The translations under genes were made by a program, and so were the position numbers. A stretch of DNA of 64,000 nucleotides from contig NZ_BAAAYO010000001.1 of assembly GCF_039536325.1 (NCBI RefSeq), positions 310,001 to 374,000 of the forward strand. The letters run 5' to 3'. This DNA is from Paenibacillus_AB hodogayensis (GTDB lineage Bacteria > Bacillota > Bacilli > Paenibacillales > NBRC-103111). Positions 8,332-17,789 of this stretch are shown here, one piece after another. The notes below the pieces were generated by a model that saw only the letters and a list, made by a program, of their open reading frames with translations, ran no database searches and was not told the origin of the DNA. Positions within the stretch are counted from its first letter, which is position 1. Each line of letters begins with the position of its first letter.

Positions 8332-9399
8332 CTACAACCGCTCGATCATCGGGTCGTCGAGAGTGACACGTCGCCCCTGCCGTGCAGAAGCATAGCAGGC
8401 AAGCACCATGCGCAGCGACGTTCGCCCTTCCTCCGCTGTTGCGATCGGCTCCCGCTCGCCGCGGATAAAGGCGGCAAGAGGCGCGGCCAAGTCCCGAATA
8501 CGCTGCCCGTGATTCGCCGGGCTCTCGAACCCGCTCTCCGTCCAGATGCCGGTCTCCGCGTCGTACCGCTTCAGTCCGCGTCCCGCTCCGGGCGGACGCG
8601 GGACGTTGCAGCTGGGCGCGTCGCCGTAATTTTGCACGACCGTTCCCCGCTCTGCCACGATTTCCGTCGTATTCTCGGCCGCGTGGCACGTGAACGAGCA
8701 ATTCACCTCAGCAAGCGTGCCTCCCGGGTAGCGGAATACCGCGATCCCGTTGTTCATCGGGATGCGCGGATTGTGCAGCGTCTCGATTTCGGCGGTTACG
8801 CTCTCCGGGACGCCGAGCCAATCGTGCAGCAAATCGATCGGATGGGCGGCGTCGTCGGCCCAAATGTCGCGGTTGTAAGCCGGATTCACATGCCACGTAT
8901 CCGCAAACGATGGCTGCAGCCCCATAGCCAGTCCGTGTCTGCGGCGCACCGAGAAGATTCCGCCGAGCTCGCCGCTTTTGATCCATTGTTTCATTTGCAG
9001 ATTTTGCGGATCGACGCGCATTTGCCAAGCAAGCGTGAACCGAATCCCGCTTCTGCCAACCGCCTCCACGATCCGGTCCGCCTCCTCTATCGTCAGTGCC
9101 AGCGGCTTTTGCAAGACAACCGTCTTTCCGGCCCTCGCCGCCTGTTCCACTAGCTCAGCATGAAAAGACGTTTCGGCGCCGATGACGACCGCCTGAATAT
9201 CGTCGCGCTCCAGAAGCTCGGCGGCGGTGCCGTACGGCTGCAAGCCGTAGGATTGCCGAGCTTTCTCCAATCTGTCGGCATCGTGATCCCAACCTGCCGC
9301 CACTCGAAGACCGTGCTCGCCGCCGCTCCATTCGGAACAATACGTATGTATATGCCCATGGGCAAATCCGAGCACGCCAACGTTGATGCGTTCCTTCAT
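8332..9399 (-). CDS. Gfo/Idh/MocA-family oxidoreductase
   Basis: A 355-residue NAD(P)-dependent dehydrogenase. It starts with the Rossmann segment INVGVLGFAHGH; the family's EKP motif appears as LQKPLAL, with the catalytic lysine kept but Gln in place of Glu. DAAHPIDLLHDWLG contains the likely substrate-side His. Members oxidise or reduce sugars and inositols at a ring hydroxyl. The ATG at 9399 was chosen because a GGAAGGGG stretch precedes it and the longer frame to 9462 adds residues unlike the family. First gene of a pair with an AraC regulator, divergent from a second AraC gene. Confidence 0.85.
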   Translation of the reverse strand: MKERINVGVLGFAHGHIHTYCSEWSGGEHGLRVAAGWDHDADRLEKARQSYGLQPYGTAAELLERDDIQAVVIGAETSFHAELVEQAARAGKTVVLQKPLALTIEEADRIVEAVGRSGIRFTLAWQMRVDPQNLQMKQWIKSGELGGIFSVRRRHGLAMGLQPSFADTWHVNPAYNRDIWADDAAHPIDLLHDWLGVPESVTAEIETLHNPRIPMNNGIAVFRYPGGTLAEVNCSFTCHAAENTTEIVAERGTVVQNYGDAPSCNVPRPPGAGRGLKRYDAETGIWTESGFESPANHGQRIRDLAAPLAAFIRGEREPIATAEEGRTSLRMVLACYASARQGRRVTLDDPMIERL

Positions 9400-9635
9400 C
9401 TTCCTACCCCTTCCTGGTTCTGCGATTACCTTCATCATATCCTTCCGGCCGGACAAATTCATGGCCGATCCGGACCATCCTCCTACCGTTTGCGACTTTC
9501 GGTTTGCCAGAAGCCTTCACCCAGCTTCGACGAGCGGAGGCCGTTCCTTTTGGCAACGCTTGCAAACTAGCCATTGACAGGAACTTCCCCGATTCGTACA
9601 ATGAGGCCATCAACATATGGAAAGAGGTCAACAGC

Positions 9636-10424
9636 ATGGAACTCGCCCGCCTCGTTCATTTCCCTTCCGAGGTGTACTTAAATATGAATTTTGTGCAGCG
9701 GTTCGAGAATTGGCAGATGGAAGCCCACACCCATTCGTTTCATCAGCTGATCTGGGTAACCGAGGGTACCCTGCTGATCGAGTGTCAGCATCAACACTAT
9801 ACGCTCGGCAAAGGCAAGCTGTGCGTCATCCCCCCCGGCCATGTCCATTCCCTAGCAACGGTTTCGGGTTATTCCCAATTCGGTCTGAACATGAACAGCG
9901 ACGATCCGACGGGGATGAAGGAGCTGATGCATGCCCATATTACAGAATTCGTGCTGGTCGATTACAGTCATATGTTGGGGCAGCTCGCCGAAGTTGAAGA
10001 CGACATGGTGAAGGGAACCCGCTTGTCCCGCCTGAAGCTGGTCAACCAATTGGACGCGATTCTGCTCTCCGCCGTCGAGAGCGCTATCCGCAAGAGCGAT
10101 GCCGATTTCCGCGACCGGCTGCTGCGCCATTTGAAGCAGCATCTGTCCAGTAAACTGACCTTGAAACAGCTGTGCGACCTGTTTAACCTCAGCCAATCGC
10201 ATCTCGAGCGGCTTGTGTTCAAAGAGTTTGGCTGCGGCGCGATCGAATTGCACAATCAGCTGCGGCTCGACCGGGCTTGCTCGCTGCTGATGAACACCGA
10301 ACGAAGCATCGACGCCATCGCAAACGAGCTCGGCTTTTATGATTCGGCCCATTTCTCCCGCTTGTTCAAGCGCAAAATGTACCAAACCCCTTCCCAATAT
10401 CGCAAATCGTCCGATTTACTGTAA
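9636..10424 (+). CDS. AraC-family transcriptional regulator
   Basis: A 262-residue regulator with an N-terminal cupin (HTHSFHQLIWVTEG, then VIPPGHVHSL) and a C-terminal double helix-turn-helix ending ELGFYDSAHFSRLFKRKMYQTP. AAAGAGG lies about 9 nt before the ATG at 9636; the frame is open further upstream but without a ribosome site. It is divergent from the Gfo/Idh-araC pair, whose promoter it probably controls. Confidence 0.87.
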   Translation: MELARLVHFPSEVYLNMNFVQRFENWQMEAHTHSFHQLIWVTEGTLLIECQHQHYTLGKGKLCVIPPGHVHSLATVSGYSQFGLNMNSDDPTGMKELMHAHITEFVLVDYSHMLGQLAEVEDDMVKGTRLSRLKLVNQLDAILLSAVESAIRKSDADFRDRLLRHLKQHLSSKLTLKQLCDLFNLSQSHLERLVFKEFGCGAIELHNQLRLDRACSLLMNTERSIDAIANELGFYDSAHFSRLFKRKMYQTPSQYRKSSDLL

Positions 10425-10830
10425 AACGCCCGACGGTCTGCCGTCGTTCCTCCGCCCCGCCGGACGGCTATGCCCGCCCGCTTTTTGTCATGCCCATTTA
10501 ACGCCCTATACCTTGGCGTCTCCCTTTTAACTATAGCAGACCCATAACCCCTCACCAAGTGACAATCGCATCGCAAAATTGTACATTCTTCCCTTCTTTT
10601 TCCCCTTCCTTCAGGATGATAGGATTATACAAAATTGTTGAGCAGCTTATCTATGGAGGCGCTTTTCATCCAGGGCTATACTTGACTACATTGGTTCCGG
10701 AGCCAACATGATTGTATCGAGAAAGCGATACTGCGGGAATGCGTCGCGCAAAAGTGTAAGCGTTTTATAAAAGATCATTTGTGCATTCCGTTCCCGTCGA
10801 AAAATGGGTATCAGAAAGCGAGGATATGCT
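10425..10830. other. Intergenic region upstream of the stalk-domain protein gene
   Basis: About 400 bp with no gene I can support. It has a GACGG-TCTG-CCGTC hairpin just after the araC stop, without a T-run, and a perfect inverted repeat GTATCG-AGAAAG-CGATAC near 10713-10730, possibly an operator for the downstream gene. Confidence 0.45.
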
Positions 10831-12471
10831 ATGACAAAGGCTCGAAAAGGCAAAAAAGCGATTGTCGTTCTCACCACCTTGGCCGTGCTTGCGGGAGGTG
10901 CGGGCGCGATCGGCGCCGTCGCTCCCGCTTCCGCTGCATCGGTGCAAACGATCTCCGGACTGCTTCAGGGTCAGCTCCTGTCCAATCTGGGAGACATTCG
11001 TCTGCCGCTTCGTTCGCTGTTCGAGGCAATGGGGGCAGACGTATCATGGAATTCCGATACGAAAAAGGTTACCATCCAGAAAGGGGCGTTCTCCATCATC
11101 ATGACCGCCGGAGAATCTGTAGTAATGATCAATGGGATACCGAGAACGCTGGACCGTCCAGTACTGATTACCGACGACAAAACCCCGGTTCCCTTGCGGT
11201 TCGTGGGCGATCTGCTTAGCGCCCTGTTTCAGCCGAATCCGGGGCAGCCAGCGAGCTGCGTCAATGAACCGACCTTCGAGCAAGCTATGGCGGAGTTGAA
11301 ATCGAACTTTGACGAACGGGTTGCTGACTATTTGGCCAGCTTGTGGGATCCGGTGGTCGGGGGCTTCTACTTCTCAAAAAGCGCACGCGATCATACGGGC
11401 TTCCTGCCAGATTTGGAGAGCACAGGACAAATCATCAACTTTATGAGAGAATCGGGCATGCTGCAATCGGATGCGGAGTTTCTCACGAAGCTGTCCGCTC
11501 CCGTCCGTCAGAAGCTGGTGACGTTCACCCAGACGATGCAGGACCCGGGCGACGGCTACTTTTACCACCCCCAATGGGGGAAAAACATCCCGGATGCCCG
11601 TCGCGGCCGTGACTTGACCTGGGCGTCAGATGTCATCCTTCGCAAGATGAATGTAAGCCCGCTGTACCTCCTTCCGTCACAGCGCTCCCAGACAGCCGCC
11701 AAGCCCGTGCAAATTGCGGCAGCTGGGCCCGTGCAAATTGCGGCAGCTGGGCCCGCCTATTTACAGAGCGAGCAGGCGCTCAAGGACTGGATGGCCGCGC
11801 TGCCTTGGCAAGCGAATCCGTACAGCGCCGGTAACTCGGTGAACGCGGTGGCTCGCCAAATTCAAGCCGCCGGGCTCGGCCCTGCCGCCGTTGCGTACTT
11901 AAGCTCCATCCAGAACGTTGAAACCGGCTTATGGGGGAATGGGGAAACCTACGAAACCGTCAGTGCTGCAATGAAAGTCGCTCTCATGTATCAGTTGGCC
12001 AATCATCCGTATCCGTACGCCATGAAGGCGCTGGAAAGCACCATCCGGGTAGCCCAGATTGATATACCGGTGTCGCAAATCACGTTCATCTATAACCCTT
12101 GGTCCGCCATCGCTGCGATTCGTAAAACGTACGCCTCTGTGGGGCTCCCGGTAGGTTTTGTGGAAACGTTAGCCGCCGCCGCTCCCAAGATGATTCTGAA
12201 AAGCAGCCAGAAGCTGCAGCCGCTTCGTCTGCCGGACGGCAGCTTCAAGTACAGCCCGGGCAACTCCAATAACTACTCCGCCGGCGTCCTTGTCTCGCTG
12301 GGCGGTAACGAAGGGGATGTCAACGCCACGACGATCGCGTTCGGCAGCATGTTGTCTTCGATCTATGCGGCAATGGGCCTGAACAACGTGCCTATATACG
12401 ACAGCTCTGTAATGACCCGGTTTGCGAATACCGTCAGCAACGCTGCGCCTATTGTGAAGGTACAGCCATAG
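10831..12471 (+). CDS. Secreted stalk-domain protein with predicted alpha-helical toroid domain, function unknown
   Basis: A 546-residue exported protein. A signal peptide (basic start, hydrophobic core, ending in the region APASA) leads into a copper-amine-oxidase-type stalk domain (residues about 35-130), recognisable by DIRLPLRSLFEAMGADVSW and TPVPLRFVGDLL. The remaining 400 residues contain WDPVVGGFYFSKSARDHTG, GDGYFYHPQWGKN and GLWGNGETYETVSAAMKVAL, a rhythm of Gly/Trp loops and helices that suggests an alpha/alpha toroid as in polysaccharide lyases or terpene-cyclase-like folds. I do not recognise the family. GAGG precedes the ATG by about 10 nt. The gene is flanked by AraC regulators in a carbohydrate region, so a surface polysaccharide role is possible. 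Confidence 0.7.
   Translation: MTKARKGKKAIVVLTTLAVLAGGAGAIGAVAPASAASVQTISGLLQGQLLSNLGDIRLPLRSLFEAMGADVSWNSDTKKVTIQKGAFSIIMTAGESVVMINGIPRTLDRPVLITDDKTPVPLRFVGDLLSALFQPNPGQPASCVNEPTFEQAMAELKSNFDERVADYLASLWDPVVGGFYFSKSARDHTGFLPDLESTGQIINFMRESGMLQSDAEFLTKLSAPVRQKLVTFTQTMQDPGDGYFYHPQWGKNIPDARRGRDLTWASDVILRKMNVSPLYLLPSQRSQTAAKPVQIAAAGPVQIAAAGPAYLQSEQALKDWMAALPWQANPYSAGNSVNAVARQIQAAGLGPAAVAYLSSIQNVETGLWGNGETYETVSAAMKVALMYQLANHPYPYAMKALESTIRVAQIDIPVSQITFIYNPWSAIAAIRKTYASVGLPVGFVETLAAAAPKMILKSSQKLQPLRLPDGSFKYSPGNSNNYSAGVLVSLGGNEGDVNATTIAFGSMLSSIYAAMGLNNVPIYDSSVMTRFANTVSNAAPIVKVQP
11704..11751 (+). repeat. Exact 24-bp tandem duplication inside a gene
   Basis: Two identical 24-bp copies (11704-11727 and 11728-11751) encode PVQIAAAG twice, in frame, in a probable linker of the stalk-domain protein. 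Exact identity points to recent slippage. Confidence 0.95.
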
Positions 12472-12579
12472 GACGTCTCGCATTCTTCTGACCGGCGGCT
12501 CCAGCGGGCGGACGCAGCCCGAGCCCGCCCCGGCGCATGCCGGGCCGCCGGCACAATCGGGCAACGGGGAGATGAGAGG

Positions 12580-13491
12580 ATGATCCGGAAGGTGACGCAG
12601 GCGCAGCCGCAGTTCGATGACGACCTCTATTCGCTCCTGTACAAACAGTGGGAGCAAAAAAGCCCGGACGAACTGTATCACGCCCATGATGGGATTGAAT
12701 TTTTGTACGTGCACGAAGGGCGGGGGCGCCTGATCTTGAACGACCGGCTGTATATGCTTCAGCCGCGGACGCTGGTCTACTTCAAGCCCTACCAGGTTCA
12801 TCTGGTCTGGTACGAGACCCCCAGGCTGCGCTCGCTTATTCAAGTGAATACGTCTGTACATAAACCGTTTCTGCACGTGTTTCCGCATCTCGCGGCATTT
12901 GTGGCGGACCTGGAGGGATCGGAAGGCGAGCCGCAGATGGTCCGGTTGAATGCGAGACAGGACGAGGACCTGACCCTGCTGCTCGGTCAGCTGCGGCAAA
13001 CGCTGGACCATGTGGCGGATGTCGAGCGCAAGGAGCAGTTTCTGTTGTTCTGGATGCAATTTCTGTCGTACTTGAAGGTCCATGTGTTCACGGAGAAGAA
13101 ACCCGGGTCTTCCCTTCCTTCCCGGTGCCGCTCGCCGCATGTCGAGGCTGTCATTGCCTGGATTGACCGCCATTTCCGCGAACCATTTTGTCTGGAAGCC
13201 CTCGCTGCCGAAGTCCATCTGTCCGCCACGTATTTGTCCGGGTTGTTTCGGAGCGCCACCGGCACGACGATCACCGGGTTTTTGATGAACCGCAGGCTCG
13301 AACAAGCGCGTTTCCTGCTCACGACAACCGTTCTGCCGATCGACCGGGTGGGCAAGCAGTCCGGCTTCCCGAATTCGGCGCACTTCAGCCGCTGCTTCAA
13401 GAAGCGGTTCTCGGTCACGCCCCAGCGGTACCGGGCGGAAGCGGCCCTGCTCGCCTCGTCGATTGACGCGCATGCGCCGACGAAGCCTTAA
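12580..13491 (+). CDS. AraC-family transcriptional regulator
   Basis: A 303-residue regulator. The N-terminal cupin carries HAHDGIEFLYVHEGRGRLIL and PYQVHLVWYET; the C-terminus has two helix-turn-helix motifs ending SGFPNSAHFSRCFKKRFSVTP. GGGGAGATGAGAGG precedes the ATG. It is convergent with the orphan solute-binding gene and GH88/105-like gene that follow on the minus strand, which makes those the likely regulon. The ligand is unknown. Confidence 0.87.
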   Translation: MIRKVTQAQPQFDDDLYSLLYKQWEQKSPDELYHAHDGIEFLYVHEGRGRLILNDRLYMLQPRTLVYFKPYQVHLVWYETPRLRSLIQVNTSVHKPFLHVFPHLAAFVADLEGSEGEPQMVRLNARQDEDLTLLLGQLRQTLDHVADVERKEQFLLFWMQFLSYLKVHVFTEKKPGSSLPSRCRSPHVEAVIAWIDRHFREPFCLEALAAEVHLSATYLSGLFRSATGTTITGFLMNRRLEQARFLLTTTVLPIDRVGKQSGFPNSAHFSRCFKKRFSVTPQRYRAEAALLASSIDAHAPTKP

Positions 13492-13584
13492 GGCGCCGGC
13501 AGCAGGGACGAGCTTTTACATCCGCAGCCCAATCGTTCATGATTGTGCAACCCTTCCCTTCGTTGAGCTCAAAAGTTTGCAAAC

Positions 13585-13630
13585 CAAAAAAAGACCCTTG
13601 AGCGGAAGATGCAACCATTCTTCCGTTCAA
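13585..13630 (-). terminator. Intrinsic terminator after the solute-binding gene (minus strand)
   Basis: TTGAGCGGAAG at 13598-13608 pairs with CTTCCGTTCAA at 13620-13630 with one wobble; read on the minus strand it is followed by GGGTC and a run of seven Ts. Confidence 0.8.
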
Positions 13631-13676
13631 AGGCTGTCGGGCGAAGCCCACATCAGTTAAGCGCTTACCAAAGTGC

Positions 13677-14969
13677 TTATTTCTTTTTAGCTAGCTCTTC
13701 TTCGATCTTTTTGTTCGTATCTTGCTCGAAATCTCGCAGAGCGGTATTTAAATCTTTGTTGCCGGCCACGAAATCTTTAAATGCGGCGCCAGCGGCATTA
13801 TTGGCTATTGTGCCGTATGGCGAGAACGGCGGCTTCGCGGCGAGTTTTTCCGGGAAAAAGGCGGCGACGTTTTTACCGGCGTAATTTTTATTGTTTTTGC
13901 CGAACGCTTCTTGAACCGCCTTATCTCGAATAACCGGAGTAAATCCTTCCTTGGCAATCTCGATTTGCGCTTCGACTGTCGTTAGGAAAGCGCTCACATC
14001 AAACGCTTGCTTCTTGTACTTGCTGTTTGCGAGCACATAAAGGAAGTAAGGATCGGCCGCCGGAGCCGTGCCCTTCATATCCGAATAGTAAGGCAGCGAT
14101 ACCGCGTCCCAGTTGATATGATCCGGTATTCTTCGCGTCACATTCGTGAAATGCAACCACATTGCCAAATTTTGATCTTTGATAAACGCATTTTCGGCAT
14201 TGGGGAACTGGCTCGCTTCGTACCCGGGAATCATGCTGAATCTGGCAAAGTTGTTCATCATCCGCTTCAAATTATCGTCGGTCCGGGCTTTATTCGTAGA
14301 CGAATCGACCAAGTTGATCGGCACCTGGCTCGTTTGAATATGGAAGTCGAAATTGACGCCAAGTCCAAAGTACTTCTTCCCGGAGTCTGTCCGGCTCATC
14401 TTCACAGCCAAATCGTATGCTTCATCCCAGGTCAAGCCCATCTTCGGATAAGCGACGCCGAACTTGTCGAATAGATCGCGGTTATACAGCATAAAAGGAA
14501 TTTGCACGAACACAGGCAGCGCATAGATGCCTCCTTTGGCAATATCCCGCTGGATGTTGACAATTGATGGATCGAATTTGTTCAAATCGAACTTGCTTTC
14601 TTTGATAAGGCCGGATATGTCGTACTGCAATCCATTATTCATGATCCAATCCATGGTGCCGTTTTGCGTAATCAGCATAAGGTCGATTTGTTCGCCGGCT
14701 GCAATCAGGTCGGCCGGTGTAACTTTAGAGCCGATCTGCTGAATAAATTTCGGCGTAATATGCGGAAACTTCTTCTTGATCAAATTTCCGTACAAGGCCC
14801 AGAACATTTCTTCCGTCCAGTTGCTCTGCCCGCCATGAAAGACGAGCTCGATCGGCTTCTCCGCTTCTTTCGAATCTGCGGCACTGTCGTTTTGATTGCC
14901 GCAGGCAGCCAATACCGAACCGGACATTGCAAGCAATGAAAGTAAAGCTCCATATTTTAAAACTTTCAT
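13677..14969 (-). CDS. Extracellular solute-binding lipoprotein (ABC sugar type), orphan
   Basis: A 430-residue binding protein with lipobox LAAC (Cys23). It is a paralogue of the proteins at 5914 and 39565: all share a FDLN/YDL-x-R/KF segment, then YNRDLFDKFGVAYPK, and a C-terminal LRDFEQDTNKKIEEE-like end. GGGGGAAC lies 5 nt before the ATG. The gene follows the GH88/105-like hydrolase by about 100 bp on the same strand, but no permease genes are present. Probably captures pectin-derived or similar oligosaccharides for permeases coded elsewhere; this is inferred from the neighbour. Confidence 0.83.
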   Translation of the reverse strand: MKVLKYGALLSLLAMSGSVLAACGNQNDSAADSKEAEKPIELVFHGGQSNWTEEMFWALYGNLIKKKFPHITPKFIQQIGSKVTPADLIAAGEQIDLMLITQNGTMDWIMNNGLQYDISGLIKESKFDLNKFDPSIVNIQRDIAKGGIYALPVFVQIPFMLYNRDLFDKFGVAYPKMGLTWDEAYDLAVKMSRTDSGKKYFGLGVNFDFHIQTSQVPINLVDSSTNKARTDDNLKRMMNNFARFSMIPGYEASQFPNAENAFIKDQNLAMWLHFTNVTRRIPDHINWDAVSLPYYSDMKGTAPAADPYFLYVLANSKYKKQAFDVSAFLTTVEAQIEIAKEGFTPVIRDKAVQEAFGKNNKNYAGKNVAAFFPEKLAAKPPFSPYGTIANNAAGAAFKDFVAGNKDLNTALRDFEQDTNKKIEEELAKKK

Positions 14970-15003
14970 ATTTGTTCCCCCATTAGGTCGTATTATGATG
15001 TTT

Positions 15004-15017
15004 TGAATGCGCTTACG
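15004..15017. promoter_or_regulatory. Candidate catabolite-response element (cre)
   Basis: TGAATGCGCTTACG matches 11 of 14 positions of the palindromic CcpA site TGAAAGCGCTTTCA. It lies in the gap upstream of the solute-binding gene. Candidate only. Confidence 0.35.
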
Positions 15018-15071
15018 GGTTTATCGGCATCTATTCGTTCGGTATTAAACGATATCGGGTCAATCAAATGG

Positions 15072-16490
15072 TCATTTCATTGCAGTCTCCGCATACAGCT
15101 GCGCCATTAAGCCCATCCCCATCTGCGACAAGACGCGGTATCCGCACGTTTGAAGCTCCATGCCGCCGGCATTGTGCTGGGATACTCCCGATAGAATGCC
15201 GTCAGGGGTCAAGTAAGCTTCCAGCGCTTGCAGGCTTACGCTAGCAGCAACCGCGCAGCTCGAGGGCAGCAAACGGTGCCTCGCTCCAAGAGCCAAGGCG
15301 GCTGCGATGCCGGCGGAGCCCGACGTATCGATTCCGGTTGCCGAGTCATCGAGGAAATTCGACCACAATCCTCCTTGCTGCCGCCACGAAAGGGCCGATT
15401 CCGCGACTCGAACAAGCTCCCGCTCCATCTCGGGCACACCCGGCAATCCGGCATAGGCGGACTGCTTCAGCTCGATCCACGTTCGCGTCATGCCGAGCAT
15501 ATACCAGGCGTAAGCGCGCGCCCAGTTGCGGAATGTACGGGAATTCGTATTTTTGTGGTACCTTAAGTATACATTGCGGTTATCCGCCAGCCAATCGCGG
15601 CGGAGCAATACTTGACGGACCGCCTGCTCGGCCAAATCTTTCCGCCCTAACCGCGATGCAATGACCGCAAGCGGGTACGCTACCGTATACATCCCTTCGG
15701 CCGTAATCATTTCCCCGTCGATGACAATTCCTTCGCCGTTTGTCTCGCGGGAATCCCAAAATGCGAGAGCTTGCTTCACGACCGGATGATCCGACCGGTG
15801 CTTGACGATGACGGCGAGCGGGAGCGTCGCTTCGATCGTCGTAAACGTTCCGTCCGCCGCGCGGCCATACAAGTCTTCATAAAGCAATCGGCCGTCCGCG
15901 TCAAAATATTGTCCGAGATGAGCGTCGATGACCGGGTCGATCCGCTGCTCGCCGAATACCGGCTTGAGCGCATAAAGCCCGTCGAGCACACAGCCTTCGA
16001 GCCAGCCGAAAGGCTGAAGCGACGAAAGCGAAATGAAGCTTTCCAGATAACGATCCATTCGCGATTCGCCTTCGCCGATTAGCAGGTGCGGCGCAAAGAA
16101 CCGACGCGCTTCGTCTCCGCCCGAATCGTCGAAAATCCATAACGGCTCCTTTCCATCGCACACCTGCAAGCGGATCCCTTCGCGGAGCACCGCTTCCGTC
16201 TGTTCAGCCGTCAGCGCAAGCTCGAACGGCTGGAACACGTAGGCGAATCGGATGTCGAAGCGGCCGAGCACAGCGCCTGTCCCCGCCAAAACGGCTTCTA
16301 CGAACTTCGTCTCATGGACACCCAAAGCTACCGTCATGCGCAGCCGGCCGTGGGACCGCACCGGACGTTCGATCGAATGCTCGGCATGAGGTGGCGCTAG
16401 ACGCAAAGCGTCTTCGGCCCGGGCGCCTATAGGAACGGCCGTCCACCCGTGGGCGGTACGTTGTCCTTCTGGCAACGATTTTACCGGCAC
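15072..16490 (-). CDS. GH88/GH105-like unsaturated glucuronyl/rhamnogalacturonyl hydrolase
   Basis: At least 472 residues. A beta-rich N-terminal portion (about 1-150) precedes an alpha/alpha-barrel part in which RNWARAYAWYMLGM and GGLWSNFLDDSATGIDTSGSAG match the landmark positions of GH88/GH105 enzymes, which hydrate unsaturated uronyl ends left by polysaccharide lyases. The GTG at 16490 is the first standard start but has no ribosome site. The frame stays open upstream for about 20 codons, and GGAGGAG is followed by in-frame ATT (16532) and ATC (16529), so a rare start there is possible. It is divergent from an AraC gene and precedes an orphan binding-protein gene. Confidence 0.62.
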   Translation of the reverse strand: MPVKSLPEGQRTAHGWTAVPIGARAEDALRLAPPHAEHSIERPVRSHGRLRMTVALGVHETKFVEAVLAGTGAVLGRFDIRFAYVFQPFELALTAEQTEAVLREGIRLQVCDGKEPLWIFDDSGGDEARRFFAPHLLIGEGESRMDRYLESFISLSSLQPFGWLEGCVLDGLYALKPVFGEQRIDPVIDAHLGQYFDADGRLLYEDLYGRAADGTFTTIEATLPLAVIVKHRSDHPVVKQALAFWDSRETNGEGIVIDGEMITAEGMYTVAYPLAVIASRLGRKDLAEQAVRQVLLRRDWLADNRNVYLRYHKNTNSRTFRNWARAYAWYMLGMTRTWIELKQSAYAGLPGVPEMERELVRVAESALSWRQQGGLWSNFLDDSATGIDTSGSAGIAAALALGARHRLLPSSCAVAASVSLQALEAYLTPDGILSGVSQHNAGGMELQTCGYRVLSQMGMGLMAQLYAETAMK

Positions 16491-16803
16491 ATTCGCGATC
16501 GGTAAAGAATAATAGGTTGGTGAAGCGATAATAGTCTCCTCCGTTCAATGAAAGTATCCATCCGTTGGTTTACGGCGCTATAGGAGTTCAAAACAAGATG
16601 TTTGAAACGGCGAGGCCATCCTTTTCGGCATGCAACGGGCTTCAATCATTCGTTCAACTTCTATAGTTTCATTGTAAAAAATTTCGTGCAAAGCGCCATG
16701 AATGATAGTGATAGACCTTAACGATATTTGACTCATATTTGTTTGAGATTTTGGCGTGTCTGGTGTATCCTCGAGGTGTGGGAAGGGGAACGGAGGAATC
16801 GGG

Positions 16804-17634
16804 ATGATTCGCATGGAGAATTTTTATTTTGACGATTTTATACCGAATTGGCGCAAACCGATCACGAAGACAACCCAGTATGTCGTAATATGGGTTGTTC
16901 AAGGAAAGTTTGCGTTTGTGCTCGATAGAGACGAGCACGAGCTGTCCAGAGGAGACGTCCTGATCGTGCGGCCGGGGACGGTACGTTCCGGATCGAACGG
17001 CGTTCATCCGCCGCATCAGAAATATATCGCTCATTTCCAAATGGAGCCGTCGACCCTCGATAAAGTGCCGCTGCTTGCCGCCTCCAAAGGATACGAGCTG
17101 TTTAAAACGAATAAGCCGGAATATTTACGGCAGCGATTCAGTATGCTTTTTCAGTCGTGGATGGATAAAAGAGACCATTATGAGTTTATATGCCACGGCA
17201 TCATGACCGAAATTTTCGGAGCGATGTTGCAGGAGCTTAGCCAGCAGCGCATACCCTCCCATAAGCTGCGGGTTGCGAAACAAATCGAAACCTACATGTT
17301 GGAACATTACCGAGAAGAAATTACGATCGGTCGGCTATGCGAACTCGTCCAATTATCGCCTTCGTATGTGATTGGAATTTTTAAAGAGGTGTATCTCCAA
17401 ACTCCAATTGAATTTATCCATCAAATTCGGATATCGATCGCCAGCGACCTGCTGCTGCAATCGGCGATGAATATATCGGAAGTTTCCGATTATCTCGGCT
17501 TTTGCGATCCGACCTACTTCAACCGTGTATTCAAAAAAGTGACCGGACGTCCGCCGTCGTCGCTGCTGAAGGAACGAAAAGCGTATGCTTTGCGAGCAGA
17601 TATACAAGTCGGAAAAGGGGACGTTTTGAAATGA
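16804..17634 (+). CDS. AraC-family transcriptional regulator
   Basis: A 276-residue regulator with an N-terminal sensing domain (WVVQGKFAFVLDRDEHELSRG, then VRPGTVRSG) and a C-terminal pair of helix-turn-helix motifs ending YLGFCDPTYFNRVFKKVTGRPP. The ATG at 16804 follows GGAGGAATCGGG; the longer open frame to 16756 has no ribosome site. Divergent from the GH88/105-like gene, the presumed target. Confidence 0.87.
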   Translation: MIRMENFYFDDFIPNWRKPITKTTQYVVIWVVQGKFAFVLDRDEHELSRGDVLIVRPGTVRSGSNGVHPPHQKYIAHFQMEPSTLDKVPLLAASKGYELFKTNKPEYLRQRFSMLFQSWMDKRDHYEFICHGIMTEIFGAMLQELSQQRIPSHKLRVAKQIETYMLEHYREEITIGRLCELVQLSPSYVIGIFKEVYLQTPIEFIHQIRISIASDLLLQSAMNISEVSDYLGFCDPTYFNRVFKKVTGRPPSSLLKERKAYALRADIQVGKGDVLK

Positions 17635-17695
17635 GGCTCCCTTCTAAATGTTGACGCTTGCATAGGGAATGGAAATCAAACTGCCGGATCGCCAA

Positions 17696-17757
17696 AAAGT
17701 CTTGGCCCGCTCTCTGCCTCCCTTCATTCAAAGGAGACAAGAGCAAGCCAAGACTTT
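17696..17757. terminator. Long-loop hairpin between convergent genes
   Basis: AAAGTCTTGGC at 17696-17706 pairs perfectly with GCCAAGACTTT at 17747-17757, with a 40-nt loop. It lies between the convergent araC-type gene and mqnD and could terminate both. Confidence 0.5.
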
Positions 17758-17789
17758 AAGACTTCAAACGTTCAAACCTCTTCGCCGCT

